Assembly: GCA_958496175.1 (NCBI GenBank)
Contig: OY292274.1
Coordinates: 48,990,630 to 49,054,629, forward strand
From: Sisyra terminalis
Taxonomy: Eukaryota; Arthropoda; Insecta; Neuroptera; Sisyridae
Length of the DNA: 64,000 bases
Direction: 5' to 3'
Part shown: piece after piece, positions 1 to 12,412 of the stretch
Layout of the letters: the number at the start of each line of letters is the position of its first letter
How positions within the stretch are numbered: the first letter of the stretch is position 1
The notes under the pieces: model-generated
Seen by the model: the letters and a program-made list of their open reading frames with translations, nothing else
Databases searched by the model: none
What the model was told of the DNA's origin: nothing
Position numbers and translations under genes: made by a program

Positions 1-2110
1 AGCACAAAACGTCGGCCAAAATCTTAAAATAATTCAAAGCTCAGCAGGCGATCTGTTGTCAGCATTCAAAATCAATAAAGGAAAAAATTCATATAAATTA
101 TTTATATTACAACAAACGTAAATTTCCAATAAAAGTTAACATCTAAATAATTCAAAAAATATTATTTGAAATAGTGAAATTAAGACCATTATTGTAATTC
201 AATGAAGAATAATACCACAATTTTTTGTAGTTTCCCAAAATTATAGTGGGGACTGCTTTTATAAATTAAATCTATCAGCTATCAATTTTGCAATGATGTG
301 GATGCAACAATAGCTAATACAGGATATGAAAAATGGGGAATTTATTATGGATTTAGAATTATCAATGGAAAAAATTGTTTTAATACATATTCTGCAAACC
401 TTGGGAATATTGCAATAAAAATAAAATAAAATATTCTATTCAAAACGAAGCTCGGGAATTTGATTAAATCTTTTGATAGGATTTGTCATTTAAATTTATT
501 ATTGAATGATTGAAATTATTAAAGGTAGGTAGTAATTATATTTTAGTTTTGAAAAGTTTAATTTGAAATTAAATGGAAAAATTATTGATTACGTTATTTA
601 CTTCTCAACAGCGATAAAGAAGTTTTTATAAAGTGTTTTTACTTTTATAAGATATGAAAAATCTACAGGGAAGGAAAAAAGGTTTCATTGATCATTTTAT
701 TGGAAAAATCATTTTTAATGGAATCGACACAAATATATCTCAATAATGTATTTCAAAATTGAATTCTTTAGGTATTGACTACCTATCTATCTTTGATAAA
801 ATGGGGAAAAATTGGTATTGTATCCACGTTCTGTTACATTAAGACAATTTTTAGAACAAAAAATACTTTGTATGCGGAAAAAATATAGTTAAAACTACAA
901 TGTATCACGATAATTAAGGGCTAGACTTCCATTAACTTAATCTTTACAATATTTCATTTTAAAATTTACTATGTACAATGTACATTCAAATTTTTACGTA
1001 ATAACATCGTAACTGTAACGACACTTTCTTGTAATATATACCATAACAAACTGTACGATGTCAGATTGGAAACTTTTCTGTAAGTGCAAGTGAATACATG
1101 CATAATGTATACATGTAAAAGAGATAGAACTACTCTTATATCTTCTCCTACCCTCTGGCTTCTCAATGAACGCACGCATATGAGGAACACTAATTGAATA
1201 TATATGGATTTGTACATGAATTATTTTTACGAACATGTAATTTTTACGATTTTGTACACTGATCATAGCGTATTTTACAGTAAATGATGAGCCCTACCTG
1301 ATGCAATTGCCAGCGCCATCTACGTGGGAACAAATTTGGAGAGAACTAAGAAAAATACGACAGTGCCTGAGTTGAAAAAAAATACTTTTCTCTGGTGTAG
1401 CCATCTGAAGCAAGATTTATTTTAGGCATATTTCAAGTGATTTTTTGTATAAGTAAGCGCTCAGCAGCACTCAATCGCGAGCTGTTGTTTTAAGTTATCA
1501 TAAAAATAGTTCTCATATAGACGGCGCTTCGTACGCTATACTAGCTTTTACTGACTGTTATTTGACACTATATGCATGGTGTATTCATTTATACATAGCG
1601 ATGTCTTATAATTGTTTTTGAACGTAAAAGGTCATTGAGAATCTTTTAAAATTCAAGTCTATCATGTACAGTGCTCAATATTCTTTGTATACAACGTGTT
1701 TCATTAATGTTTCACCCGTTAGGACTGATTTTTGAGTGCAAAAGGTATTATGTCTTCAATTTTCTCGGTAGAAAACCAAATTTCGAAAATTGTTGAATCG
1801 TGAAAATAACAATATTTTTTTTCGTGTCTAGTACTGCAATAATCAATAATGGATAACAAATATTACAATGTGTTTTCCATGTAGTTTTTCGGAAAAAATT
1901 TCATTTGATTTTTGTAGCCAAATTTTTTTCTTTACTGAAAAGTCTAACCCTCTGCTCGCTTCACTCATCCACATTACGCTCTCTGCTTACTTTGCTTGCC
2001 ATTCCAAAATATGGTGAAATTTTTTTTAAGCCGATTTATATTCTTTTATATTTATTATTTTTTTTATTTTTATTTATTTTATTATATTTATTATATATAT
2101 TATATTTAAA
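1..2110. other. Intergenic, no gene seen
   Basis: AT-rich sequence with no recognisable protein, RNA gene or element. The open frames around 969-1266 on the minus strand overlap each other, are short and have no recognisable domain. From about 2030 to 2110 the sequence becomes almost pure A/T low complexity, directly abutting the Helitron-like element that starts at 2111. Confidence 0.6.
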
Positions 2111-3058
2111 TCTATTATTATAAAGAGGAAAGATTTGATTGTTTGTTTGTTTTGAATAGGCTCCGAAACTACTTGACCGATTTAAAAAATTCTTTCACTG
2201 TTGGGAAGCAACACTATTTCCGGTGAACATAGACTATATTAAGTTTTAAAAAAAGTTAGGGATCCATACTAAAACTCCAATAATGTAACCCAAGGTCTGA
2301 AAAATTACCAAAAAACATTATTTTATCGCGTGCGCTGCGAAAACTATTGGTTATAGAACAAAATAATGGAGTACGATTTTGCAGAACATATCATTATCTA
2401 CAAAAAATAGAGCGACAGCATAAGTCTAACTATTATAGTTATGTCACAATAAGTGTTTTTTCATTTTAAAAAATTTATATAAATACTACCGCTATAAAAG
2501 CTCTTTTATTTATACTTTGGGATTAATCCTAATCAAAATAAATGACTTCGTATTTAAGTTTGCTTCAATACCATTATATAACATTTTTGAGTTATTCAAT
2601 TTGAACATTCCATTCGAAAGATATCAAAAGTTTAAAAATGTAACTTATTAAAAAATGTTGCATGGTCACCGCTCTTTACTTATAATTAAGACCAACTTTA
2701 TTGAACTTGACGAAATTTTTTGTTTAAATATATATAGATCCTAATTGATTTACAGATTATTTGGTCTACGGTAAGTATACCTACCGTAGCTATACGCAAT
2801 AGACATACTCTTTTTAGATATTTATAAATATTTTTTGAAAATTAATTGATTATTTCATAGAACAATTTAATTCTTTGCAACAGTTTATTAAATGTGTTTT
2901 TTTAAAGTTGACAAAATAGTGTTTTTAAGTATGATTATGTTTTTCGTAAAAGAAATAAGAAAAATAAAAATTTTCATATACCACTACAAATGGCAAATTT
3001 GAAAATAAAACATATTCTACACCTACGTTATGCAGACGAAGTTGCGGGGATCAGCTAG
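2111..3058 (+). mobile_element. Helitron-like non-autonomous element
   Basis: The element begins with TC directly after an A and ends in CTAG followed by T, which is the Helitron terminal pattern (insertion between A and T, no terminal inverted repeats, no target duplication). The last 60 bases, with a GACGAAGTTGCGGGGATCAG stretch before the CTAG, recur at the ends of copies near 24772 (+), 35670 (-) and, more diverged, 19117 (+). It has no coding capacity at about 950 bp and must have used helicase supplied elsewhere. An inverted motif (TACCGTAGGTATACC-like) around 2770-2795 is shared with the copies near 24480 and 36165. The 3' end is well supported by repetition; the 5' end rests on the TC pattern alone. 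Confidence 0.7.
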
Positions 3059-4569
3059 TCATACTATAAATATATTTTTCAAGTTATATCTACTAAACTT
3101 TTAATGATTTAATTGATATTTGGCTAGCGTTACGTACATACATATTTGTTTTAACGTTCAGATAATTGAGTTAATTTCTGTTTTTCTTTTTTGCATTTGC
3201 AGCATTATTTACGAGCATTTATTTTTTTTTATTTTTTTGTAGTTATGACAATTTGCACTACAGAAGTGCTTAAGTTATTGCCATACTTTAACTTTGGTAG
3301 ATCAATATGTAACGAATTAAAATCTATAATCTTCACCATATCATGCCTGATTGAAAATTGAACCAAAGCTTTAAATCTGAAAAAACCATTATACGATTCA
3401 AGCTTTTTCCAAAACTCGCAAGCTTCACGTCTCTCAAATATCAAGCATTGAGCATAATAATCGAAACTTACGTTCTATCCAGGTATTAGATTTGAGTCTC
3501 GAGTTCATTTCAAAAGACTCTTCTTCCCTCTACGTTTAGTCTCTTAATAAAAAGTCGAGCGAATAAAAGATTTTGCTTCAAACCGAATAGACTCTCAGTT
3601 CCATTCAACCTCAACACAAATTTTCGATGATTACAATATTTTAAAAGCTCCCGGAAAACCTCCGAATTAAAACATGGCGAGCTCGACTCTCCAAACTCAC
3701 CGGCTGTTCAATATCTGCCAAAAACATAAAGGACTCGGGCGACTCATGCGAATAATTGTACCAAAAGCCCAATAAAGCGTAAGGCAATTTTCAAAATTCA
3801 AAAAGTGATTAATGAAAAAGAAAACGTGAAACGTTTAATTAAAAGCCCATGTGGAAAATTGATTTCATTGTTTCGTTTAGATAATTTATACAATATTTTA
3901 GTTTGATTGATTGAAAAATTGACTCTTTTTCAAAATTTTACAATGAAATTTATCTGTGGCATCAGTTTTATTAATCCACAGACAGGTGACATTGATGTAA
4001 TTAATCAAGCGATTATAATTTCTCATCGAACATTCACAAACATTAATGTTATGATTGCTCGAAAATTTGAACTGTTCTGTTTATATTTTATATAAAACTG
4101 TTATTACTTATGTCAATTCATTTAAAATTCTATATTGCACTCTCATGCTCTCCCTAACGTGCCTCTAATCAATCCATTTACTTTGGCCACCAATAATCAA
4201 ACCTCTAATATTATTTACATAATATTAAATTGTTGTTGTAATTATTGATGTAATTAGATTGAATACTGATAAATTGTTTCATTATTTAAATCCAATTTCA
4301 TGTATTTCATAATTAACAATGAAATTAGTACAAATTTAATTCAATTGATTTTAATTAATAGAAACAGTAGATTTTCAGAACATCTAAAAATATTTTTGAT
4401 TAGCAAGTCTTTTTAAAGTCAAATTATGAGTACCTACTTCCTGCTTAAATATTAACTTTAAAATATGAACTATATTTTCAACTCTCCCACTTCTAATTCC
4501 TCATCATACAGGTCGATTAGTTTCTTCTCTATTTTATCAAATTTCTTTGAAAATTCGGTCTAAGTGATT
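3059..4569. other. Intergenic, no gene seen
   Basis: Apparently single-copy sequence. A stretch at about 3480-3790 is less AT-rich than its surroundings and keeps a minus-strand frame of about 50 codons open, but no domain or clear splice pattern was recognised, so no gene is called. The remainder is AT-rich with only short open frames. Confidence 0.5.
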
Positions 4570-5500
4570 CATTCTCCTATTAAAACCCGAAAATATCCTT
4601 CCCTTCCACCAATTTGGATTTACCTCCCTCAACAACACAGCAATGCTTTAGAAGAGTGATATACGCGATTCCGACGGTACAGGAACGGAAGAAAGTTTTG
4701 CTTACGAACATCCCGGATCAAACTAGCTTATGTCCATGCATGGTATTCAGAACTCCTACACAAACTATAGACTATTCTTCCCACTCTGTATTTCCAAATC
4801 TAGAAATCGTATCTTTCCGGTAGCTACTTCAGAGTGAGATGTGGAACTGAATTATCCGTCCTCACATTACATCCAGGCGAGGATTCCACAAAAAATCATA
4901 CTTGGGCCCAATCCTCTTTACACTTCCAATACACCTATGATAATACAGCGATTTTTGCTACCGATTTAGATATTAATCAAGCGAATACCGAATACCAAAT
5001 GCGACAACACCCTCACCTCATTTTACCCCGTTGTCAAAAGTGACGTTGAACATTAAACCTTACCAAATCCTCTCAAATAACATTAGCATTGAGACGACAA
5101 ACATATTTTCTTTTGTATTTACCATTGTATTTACTAAATAAGTTAAATATCTTGGCTTTCATCTCGTCACAAATGTCGAATCCTCATACACGATTTAAAA
5201 GGATAGAATTGAACAAAGGTTCCTGCAAAGGACCTGCAAGTTCCTTTTGTATTTGAAGTGATAAAAAAAACGTTTTCAATAGTTTCATAACAATTTATCC
5301 CATTATCCAAATTCTTATGTTAGAATCCTAGCAGCTTCAACTCATCCTAACAACCCCCCACGCCACCTAAAGCAAAGCTGGTCCAGAGACCTATAAGGTG
5401 CATAGAAACTCAAACTTATACTCATACTTCATGTAATTTCTTTTGTGTCTTATGTTAGTCGAATAATTAGCCCGGAGAAATAAATAAAGAAAACTTTTTT
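4570..5500 (+). pseudogene. Jockey-clade non-LTR retrotransposon remnant (RT)
   Basis: Broken reading frames on the + strand resemble the second half of a Jockey-type reverse transcriptase. A segment near 4610-4670 reads like the conserved FGF...S/T...V.YAI region. A segment at 4725-4765 resembles the AFD..W...L..KL region. A segment at 4800-4870 reads YLSG..FRVRCGTELS, which normally precedes the GVPQGS motif. Around 5140-5165 VKYLGFHL matches the post-catalytic thumb segment. Several frameshifts separate these, and the GVPQGS and YADD motifs are damaged, so the copy is dead. A run with AATAAA-type signals near 5480-5495 probably marks the 3' end. The second half of the open frame at 4834-5043 is out of frame with the ancestral protein and should not be read as a gene. 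Confidence 0.8.
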
Positions 5501-5937
5501 TCCAATATATGCGAGTCCAATATTCGTAAAAATATAATACGGCAATTAACTAGCAAGGACTTAATATTAAGGACTTAACTTTCCACAAATTTTTCATAAG
5601 GTGTAAGTACCTTAATCAACTATAGCCAGCGAAAACACATAGGCAGCAGCCTTAGAAAGAAAATGAGCGACAAATAACCAATTACGATATCTGGTGAAAA
5701 AACAATTAAAACATTTCTACCACTTTTAGGCCGGTTTTATAAAAGTTGCCTACAAGAAAATTTCTCTCACGAAAATTGCGCACAAAAAATTGCGCAATAG
5801 TATTGTTGTTTACACAAGTTGCCCACATAGAAGTTGATTCAGCGAAAATTCCTCACATAGAAATTAATGCACAATGATATTTCCTCACATGGAAATTAAC
5901 CCACAGGGAAAAATATTTATTTAAATTAATTGTTATT

Positions 5938-6614
5938 CACCGTCGCTTTATAACTACTAAGGTCCTTTAGCGACTCTTCTTCTTAATTCAACATCACTGC
6001 CGATGTATGGCGATTAAAAACACGTTCCAAATTTCCCAGAACCTGTTGGATGGTCCTTCTTGAGCGATTACGCTCTTTTGCCTGTCGCGTTGCGGTCGCG
6101 AAACTCGAATCAACGAGCTTTTCCACGTCTTCCGTCCAACGGGTTGGTGATCGCCCTCATTTTCTTTTCTCTTCAGGTCGTCCTTGTACCATTAGCTTTT
6201 CCATGGTCTCGTGGCGCGCGATATGTCCGAAAAACCTGAGGATTCGTCCATACGTCAGTGAAGAGAGTCTTTGGACTGGCTTAACTTCGTTCAAGACAGA
6301 GACATTAGTTCTTTTAGCCGTCCATGGGATCCGTAGCATTCTTCTCCAGACCCACCTTTCGAAGGCATCAATTCGTCGCCGATCAGCTGCATGGATAGTC
6401 CACGTTTCCGAAGCGTAGGAGAAGATAGGAAAAATCAGTGCACCAACCAATCTGATTTTAGTAGCTTTTAATATGTTGCAGTCCTTCCTACGACTCTAGG
6501 ATTAACTAGTTCCGTTATCGAGAAATATTGAAAATTTGCACGATACGAGGATCGAACTCACTACCTACTAGTTTTGGAGCGGTCACCTAGACCACTCGGC
6601 TATCAGTAGGCTAT
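5938..6614 (-). mobile_element. tRNA-derived SINE interrupted by an RTE insertion
   Basis: On the minus strand the head holds a pol III A box (TAGCCGAGTGGT, 6591-6602) and a B box-like GTTCGATCC (6549-6557), as in a serine/leucine-type tRNA. The element is flanked by a perfect 14-bp target duplication, AATTAATTGTTATT, at 5924-5937 and 6615-6628. Removing the RTE insertion leaves a SINE of about 157 bp (6498-6614 plus 5938-5977) ending GCGACGGTG without a poly-A tail. A second, head-truncated copy at 22142-22268 runs across the insertion point without interruption, confirming the unit. It is a transposed copy, not a functional tRNA gene. Confidence 0.85.
5978..6490 (-). pseudogene. RTE-type non-LTR retrotransposon 3' fragment
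   Basis: The minus strand encodes the C-terminal region of an RTE-type ORF: ALIFPIFSYASETW, then RRIDAFERWVWRRMLRIPW, then RILRFFGHIARHE, then GRSPTRWTEDVEKLVDSS. An in-frame TGA at about 6157-6159, in the position of an arginine CGA, interrupts the frame, and the same frame continues beyond it to about 5985. The fragment is flanked by a 7-bp duplication CGACTCT (5971-5977 and 6491-6497) and ends with an AAGAAG-type tail, as expected of a 5'-truncated insertion. It lies inside the SINE. The overlapping plus-strand frame at 6050-6418 is a shadow. Confidence 0.88.
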
Positions 6615-7215
6615 AATTAATTGTTATTTATTATTAGTATTGTAATACACTTTTAATCTGATTGAAAGAAAAAAATCTTGTTTTTTGAAAAAATTATAAA
6701 TTAATAGAAAATTAAAGGCTCATGTCCTATTTATTTTTCATTTATTTTTCCTGGCGAAGTTTCAGTTTCTACTTTGCCTTTAATTTAATTCTCGATTTTT
6801 TGATTAATTCAATTTTAATAAGGCATAATATCGCTATACCAACAATACTTATACTAAAAGAATAAATATTTTTTTTCCTGTAGGTTAATTTTCATTTACC
6901 TAAAAATATCGTCGACACTGTCGAATCTGTCAAAATTAAAATTTTCAGGAGAGCAAATAGTAGCAATATGAATATATTAAAAAACTACCAGTTCCGCAAG
7001 TTCACATCGCGATTTATACATTAACCAAAGATTTAACCAAAAAAATAAAATTCGTAACTTTACCATTGGGTCGACGATATATTCTTGTGCGTTATTTTCT
7101 GTATAAGAAAATTCCTGTCAGTAAATTTCTATGTGGGCAACTTTCGTGTAAGCAGTAATGGTAGTAGCCAACTTTCAATGGACAACTTTCGTATGAGGAT
7201 TTTTCTAGTGCGTAA

Positions 7216-8882
7216 GTGTCTGGTGACCATTTTAATCAAATGTACCAACATGGCTGTAATAATGCGTTTTGAAGTCAACTATTTTTTTTAAATCTTCGAC
7301 AACAAAGAAGAATTCAACTTAGATCTCGAAACGATTTTCTAATATGTACAAGTTCAACAGTTAAGGGGAAGACCAACAAATTCAACTTTTAGTTTCGAGG
7401 TTCCATCTACCTATATCAATATAGCATTGTATGAAAAAGTTATTAAAGAATAAACGATCTAGTTATTTCTTTATTCTAATAATATTTTATTTTTGAAATA
7501 TCAAAAAAATAATAATTCTGGAAATTCTCGGTAAAAATCTTTTGAAGTACTTCAAACCAAAGGAACTGAAACTTTTTTTTGGAATTTCTTGTTATCTCTG
7601 GACACATTTATCTTTTCAATTTCACCGGATTGTACGTTGTCAGTTTCCATTATTAAAGAAGTTGATTTTAAAAGTTTAGTTTTAAAGAAAATTAAGAAAA
7701 TAGCATTACCTTGATAAAATATAAACTTTTCCGTTAAACTTAATTTTAATTTAATTTAAGTTTATTAAGCAAATCTATCAAAAGAATTTTTTCGATTTCC
7801 CGAATATCGTTATTATTTTTAAATGATTTCCATAAGCTTTGAATTTGAATATTTGACATAACACATATTGGCATTTTGTTTGAAATATTGAAACATTTTA
7901 AACTCCCTTTGCTCAATTAGCAACGGTTCAGTAAATCGCAACTTTTTCAAAAGTATCGGCCGAAACGATATTTCTGGAATTCGAAAATACCAAAAGTTGT
8001 ACGCTCGGTTGAGAAATACAATTTGAAAATTTGGTGGTCAAACGAACGCATTGAATGTGCAATTAGCGATCGAATAATTGTTTTCATTTAATTCAATTTG
8101 TAAAATACAATTAACCGATATTGATTGAACAAACTCGATTAAATCTCAATTAAAAAAATTTGGAATTTGAATAATCCGAATAAGTTATTTAAATGCAAAA
8201 ATTTGTTACGGTTTATTGTTTATTGATTTTTAATGATTTATGTTTCCATGTTTGTAAATCTTTTGCAAACAATTTACTGCAAGTTTTGTACTGGCAAATG
8301 TTTTATGAAATAAATAGAGCAAGTAAAGTTTATTGGGGGGAAGAATTTATTGTTCATATAAATGGGTGATTAAAAAGTAATCTTCGTTCCAAAAAGGTAA
8401 GCTTCATTTAACTGGATATAAATGTGAAACTGAAAAAGACAAAATATCTGCAATGGCATCTTTCCAAATCTCTCCTTCTGGCATCTTCTTAGATTTTTAA
8501 TCATCTCACAACATTTTTCTCAAATCTTTATCGCCATCATTAAATTAATTCGAACTTTATTTTCTCCGTTCGCAACATTCGAAACTCTTCGTTTCCATTC
8601 TCTCGAACACATCTCGTTTTAATTATTAACTTTTAATAGGTTTTTTCATGCTAAAATAAATTGAATTTTTAAACGAAAAATTCAAGTTTTAATAATCGAG
8701 TCTTTAACGAAATACAATTGTGATTATGGCAAATGGATAACTCTCATGGCAAAAAATGTATAATGTCGAGTGAGAAAAAGCTTCTTGTTTCGAACAGCAG
8801 CATCGATTTTTATCGATTGAAGTTTCTGAAAAATGAAAAAGGGAATCTCAAACGAAGATTGATGATTGTGAAATTTTTGCGA
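7216..8882. other. Intergenic, no gene seen
   Basis: AT-rich sequence without recognised proteins, RNA genes or element ends. The short plus-strand frame starting at 8733 runs into the palindrome arm at 8883 and shows no known domain. Confidence 0.55.
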
Positions 8883-9451
8883 CGGAATAAATATGTTTTA
8901 TTAAATATATCAGTTAGCACTTGTGTCGATACAAAAATTGACTATTTATAAGGCATTTTTTCATCGAAAAAACAGAACTTTGAATATATTGACTTTAAGC
9001 AAAAGACATTACTCTTCATCAAAATTTTTGATTTTCTTAATCAATTAGAATGAAGAATCAGAAAAAAAAAATTTTTTCTTTTTCAAAAAATGCAGTTTCA
9101 TTAATCTGAATATCATTTTTTTCAATAACATACGAAAAAAGCGGATAATTTTGATTAGGTTTATTTATTTATATCCTAATCGAAATTATCCGCTTTTTTC
9201 GTATGTTATTGAAAAAAATGATATTCAGATTAATGAAACTGCATTTTTTGAAAAAGAAAAAAATTTTTTTTTCTGATTCTTCATTCTAATTGATTAAGAA
9301 AATCAAAAATTTTGATGAAGAGTAATGTCTTTTGCTTAAAGTCAATATATTCAAAGTTCTGTTTTTTCGATGAAAAAATGCCTTATAAATAGTCAATTTT
9401 TGTATCGACACAAGTGCTAACTGATATATTTAATAAAACATATTTATTCCG
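8883..9451. repeat. Long near-perfect palindrome (277-bp arms, 15-nt loop)
   Basis: The left arm (8883-9159) and right arm (9175-9451) are reverse complements over 277 bp each, separated by a 15-base A/T loop (9160-9174). By eye the arms differ at only a few positions; one T/C difference lies close to the loop. The arms are not flanked by an obvious target duplication and do not resemble the other repeat families in this window. It could be a recent fold-back duplication made by template switching, a hairpin-type MITE, or an assembly or library artefact. Confidence 0.93.
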
Positions 9452-12412
9452 ATAATTAATTATAATTTATTTTGATAATTATTATTTGATTAGGAAATAT
9501 TTGGCTTAAATAAATTTAATTTATAAATGTCAAAATTCTTTTCAAACTTATTATAAAATAACATATCATTTTTAGTTTTCGTTTTAATTTCAGTTTTATG
9601 ATACTTTTCAATTTCTCGGAAGAATTATTCCATTTAGAAATTTTTTTAACTCATCACAAATGTATAGAAATTTTATTACACCTTAACATTTTCAAATAAT
9701 ATATGGGTAATATATCATTTGAGGTTGATGACAAAATCGGAGCTATTATAATTTCACCATGGTTGGAACTCCATATGCCACAACTACAATATAAAATAGA
9801 AAAATCTCTTGTATTATGTAGTTCAATTATTGGGCAAGTTGTAGGCGTAAAAAAGAAGGTAAGTTGGTCTTTACGATTGTTTAAAACTTACCATTTTCAA
9901 TACCCATCATGTGTTGGGCCAGTGAAATAAACTTTCTTAAAAAATTCAAGCTCTGTTATGAAAGTTTATGCAGGACCTTATTCAAGAAATTCCATAATTT
10001 TACGGTTGGTATCATTTTCCTTCATTTAGTTTTAGACCTAACATAACTTTTAAGGAAAATAATAAGGCTTAATTTCAATGCAATGAATTCTTTGAACGAA
10101 TTTTGACTCTTTTTGGTATAATATCTGCTTGTACGTATCTTGCAAATCAAAAACGATAATCGTAAAAAGTTTTTATTTTCGTAAACTTGGTATAGAATTT
10201 AATTGTGCATCTTGTATTTCGGTTCTTATCGATTGATTCAAAATTAGAACTTCTTATTATAATTCTGGTAATGCAATCTCTCTTCCAAGTTCCTTTCAGT
10301 TACATCATGAAGAACTGTTTGGCTTCAACACCGTTTCTAGTTCTAATCGGCCAAAATAGCTTTTAATATAAATATCAACCGATAACCGGTTGGGTTCCTA
10401 TAGTAAAACTCGAAAATTTTGATTTTTTCTTTTTGAGAAAGATAGGGTTAAACTTTTTAAAAATTTCAATTGACTGTAAGATTGTAATCCTTTATTTTTT
10501 TTATAAATCTTTGATTTACCCTTAACAATTACTACTTGATTTTACGTAAATTTGATGAGTTCCTAGAGCTTTTCTAACAATTCAATGTTTTTAAATAATT
10601 TGTAGTTGCCTCTATGATCTATGATCTTTTGTTTTATGATAATTTCGTCATTAGAGCTTTGAATATTGAATATATTGTAGGTGTTCCTTGGAGGTTGATA
10701 CTTTGCACTCATTGCAATATAACAGATGAAGATTTTCAACAGATAATTGTGGGTGAGCTTCATGTATCCAATGATATTATAAATTACCTTTTATGGAAAT
10801 CCATTTTTCTTGATATTTTCTAGATATTATTTTTCTTAAAATACTTCTAAAAGTGACTGTTTTTTTTACTTTTTTATTCTTTGGAATATTCTGTAGCAAT
10901 GTTTTTATTAAGTCTTTGGCGAAAACGAAGGTAACCTCATCGTCTACTTGATGCATTAAGCCTACCATTATGTCTACTAATTTTTCTCTACGGGCACTAT
11001 ATGATAAAATATTCATAGAAATTCAAACAATTAAAAAAAAGATTCAGAAATATTTGTAAACTTTTTTTGGTTGCCTCGAACTTCTCTGAAGGTATATCAT
11101 TCATTATCATTACCTTTTTCACATGTTAAAAGCTTTGTCTTTCTGACTAACAAAAAGGGACATTCTATTAAAATATTCGAAATTCAACTAATAATAATTC
11201 AATTATAATAGTTCAATTTGGAATATTAAAAATATTTTTATATTTTCCTAACTTATTATTACTTTCTAATTAATTGAATCCCAATAAAAATTAAGAATTT
11301 TAAAACTCTGAAACCTAATATCTTATCTACACACTAAACGACAATCGCCTGATAAACAAAGACGTTTAGGGAACTAATCTTATAGAAAATTATCTCTTAC
11401 AAAAACATTGTTAGAAAAATATATTTAAATCATTTTTGTATTTAATTTTTATTGCATGCATGCTGTTTGTGTCACAGCTTATAAATTTTCCTTTGGTTTT
11501 AAGTTTCTTTTAAGAAAAATATGAACCTTAAAAGCAAAACTTTTTTTTCAAAAAACTTTCATTTTTGTCTCAAGTAGAAATAACGTAATTTTAAATAATT
11601 CATAGTTTCAACGATTCCAGTCTCTCGATTCATCTGAAAAAGACTGAAATGCTTTTCCAACTTTATTAATTTCTCTCAAACGAAAAGGTTTTCTCAATAC
11701 AAAAATATCTCCCATTCAAAATCATTAATATTTACAATTTAATTTTTTTTTTTATTTCTTCGTTCGCTCATTCATATTTTCATCCTCGTCTTTCCGCTTG
11801 TCGTTAGTACATAGTACACTAAAATAATAGCGCAATATTAAAACGCATGAAAAGCCTTCTAAAGACTTCTACTTATTGAAGCGAGAGCTTAAAGCGTTGG
11901 AATAATTTTCTCATTCGTTATAGCCGAGTAATATAGATATAAAACAGATATATAGATAGAAAACCTTCGTCTAAATGCTTTGTTTAAATATTGACGAGAA
12001 AAACATTTGAAAACAAGAATATGGAAGAAGAAAAAAACACGTGAAAGTAGGGACGAAAAATAGTTCTCGTTTAATGAAGAAAATACAACTTAGTTTTGGA
12101 AACTAGATTTCAGTTGAACAATAATCTTAACGATTTCGTTCTGATTTTAGTTCACAATTGTTTCAACTTACTAACTTTACTTTTTCTTTTGTTATAAATT
12201 TTAATACAAATAAAGCACCATCATATATTGTCCAATTGTACTAAAGTAAATCAGTGCTTTCTTCATGTTAAAAGTATATGCCGTTATTGAAGAATTCGTG
12301 CAGTGGCAAGTGTTCCAAAGAAAATAGGGAGTAATTGCTCAGTTATATCTATCCAGAATAATATCTACTAGGTTACGAAACTAGGGGCGGTGTTTTCAGA
12401 TCTGATTGCCAC
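9452..12412. other. Intergenic, no gene seen
   Basis: No gene or element recognised. Short open frames at 9703-9930 (+) and 10563-11016 (-) have no domain I can name; the latter, with its continuation past an in-frame stop, could be an old transposon scrap but this is not supported enough to call. Confidence 0.45.

Larger units (their letters stand above)
5741..7215. mobile_element. DNA element with inverted clusters of ~20-bp subterminal motifs
   Basis: The left block (about 5741-5905) contains several copies of a short motif around TTGCCCACATAGAAGTT, with variants such as CCTCACATAGAAATTAA and CCTCACATGGAAATTAA. The right block (about 7085-7210) contains the same motif in reverse complement, including AATTTCTATGTGGGCAACTT. 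Inverted arrays of subterminal motifs at both ends are typical of some TIR DNA transposons, in which they bind transposase. Nothing coding survives between them; the middle is occupied by a nested SINE with an RTE insertion. Exact termini and a target duplication could not be fixed, and the family was not identified. Confidence 0.5.

Noticed and set aside
3640..3790. Minus-strand frame reading GFWYNYSHESPES in a less AT-rich stretch, possible exon with a GTGAGT donor
   Set aside because: Only about 50 codons, no upstream acceptor in phase and no recognised family.
6050..6418. 122-codon plus-strand open frame
   Set aside because: Shadow of the RTE coding strand, which runs on the minus strand and has clear motif support.
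6498..6614. tRNA gene on the minus strand
   Set aside because: Boxes are good but it is the head of a SINE with target duplications, and the acceptor stem does not close.
10563..11016. Two minus-strand frames separated by a stop, possibly one broken protein
   Set aside because: No family could be named and composition is not clearly coding; left as unassigned.
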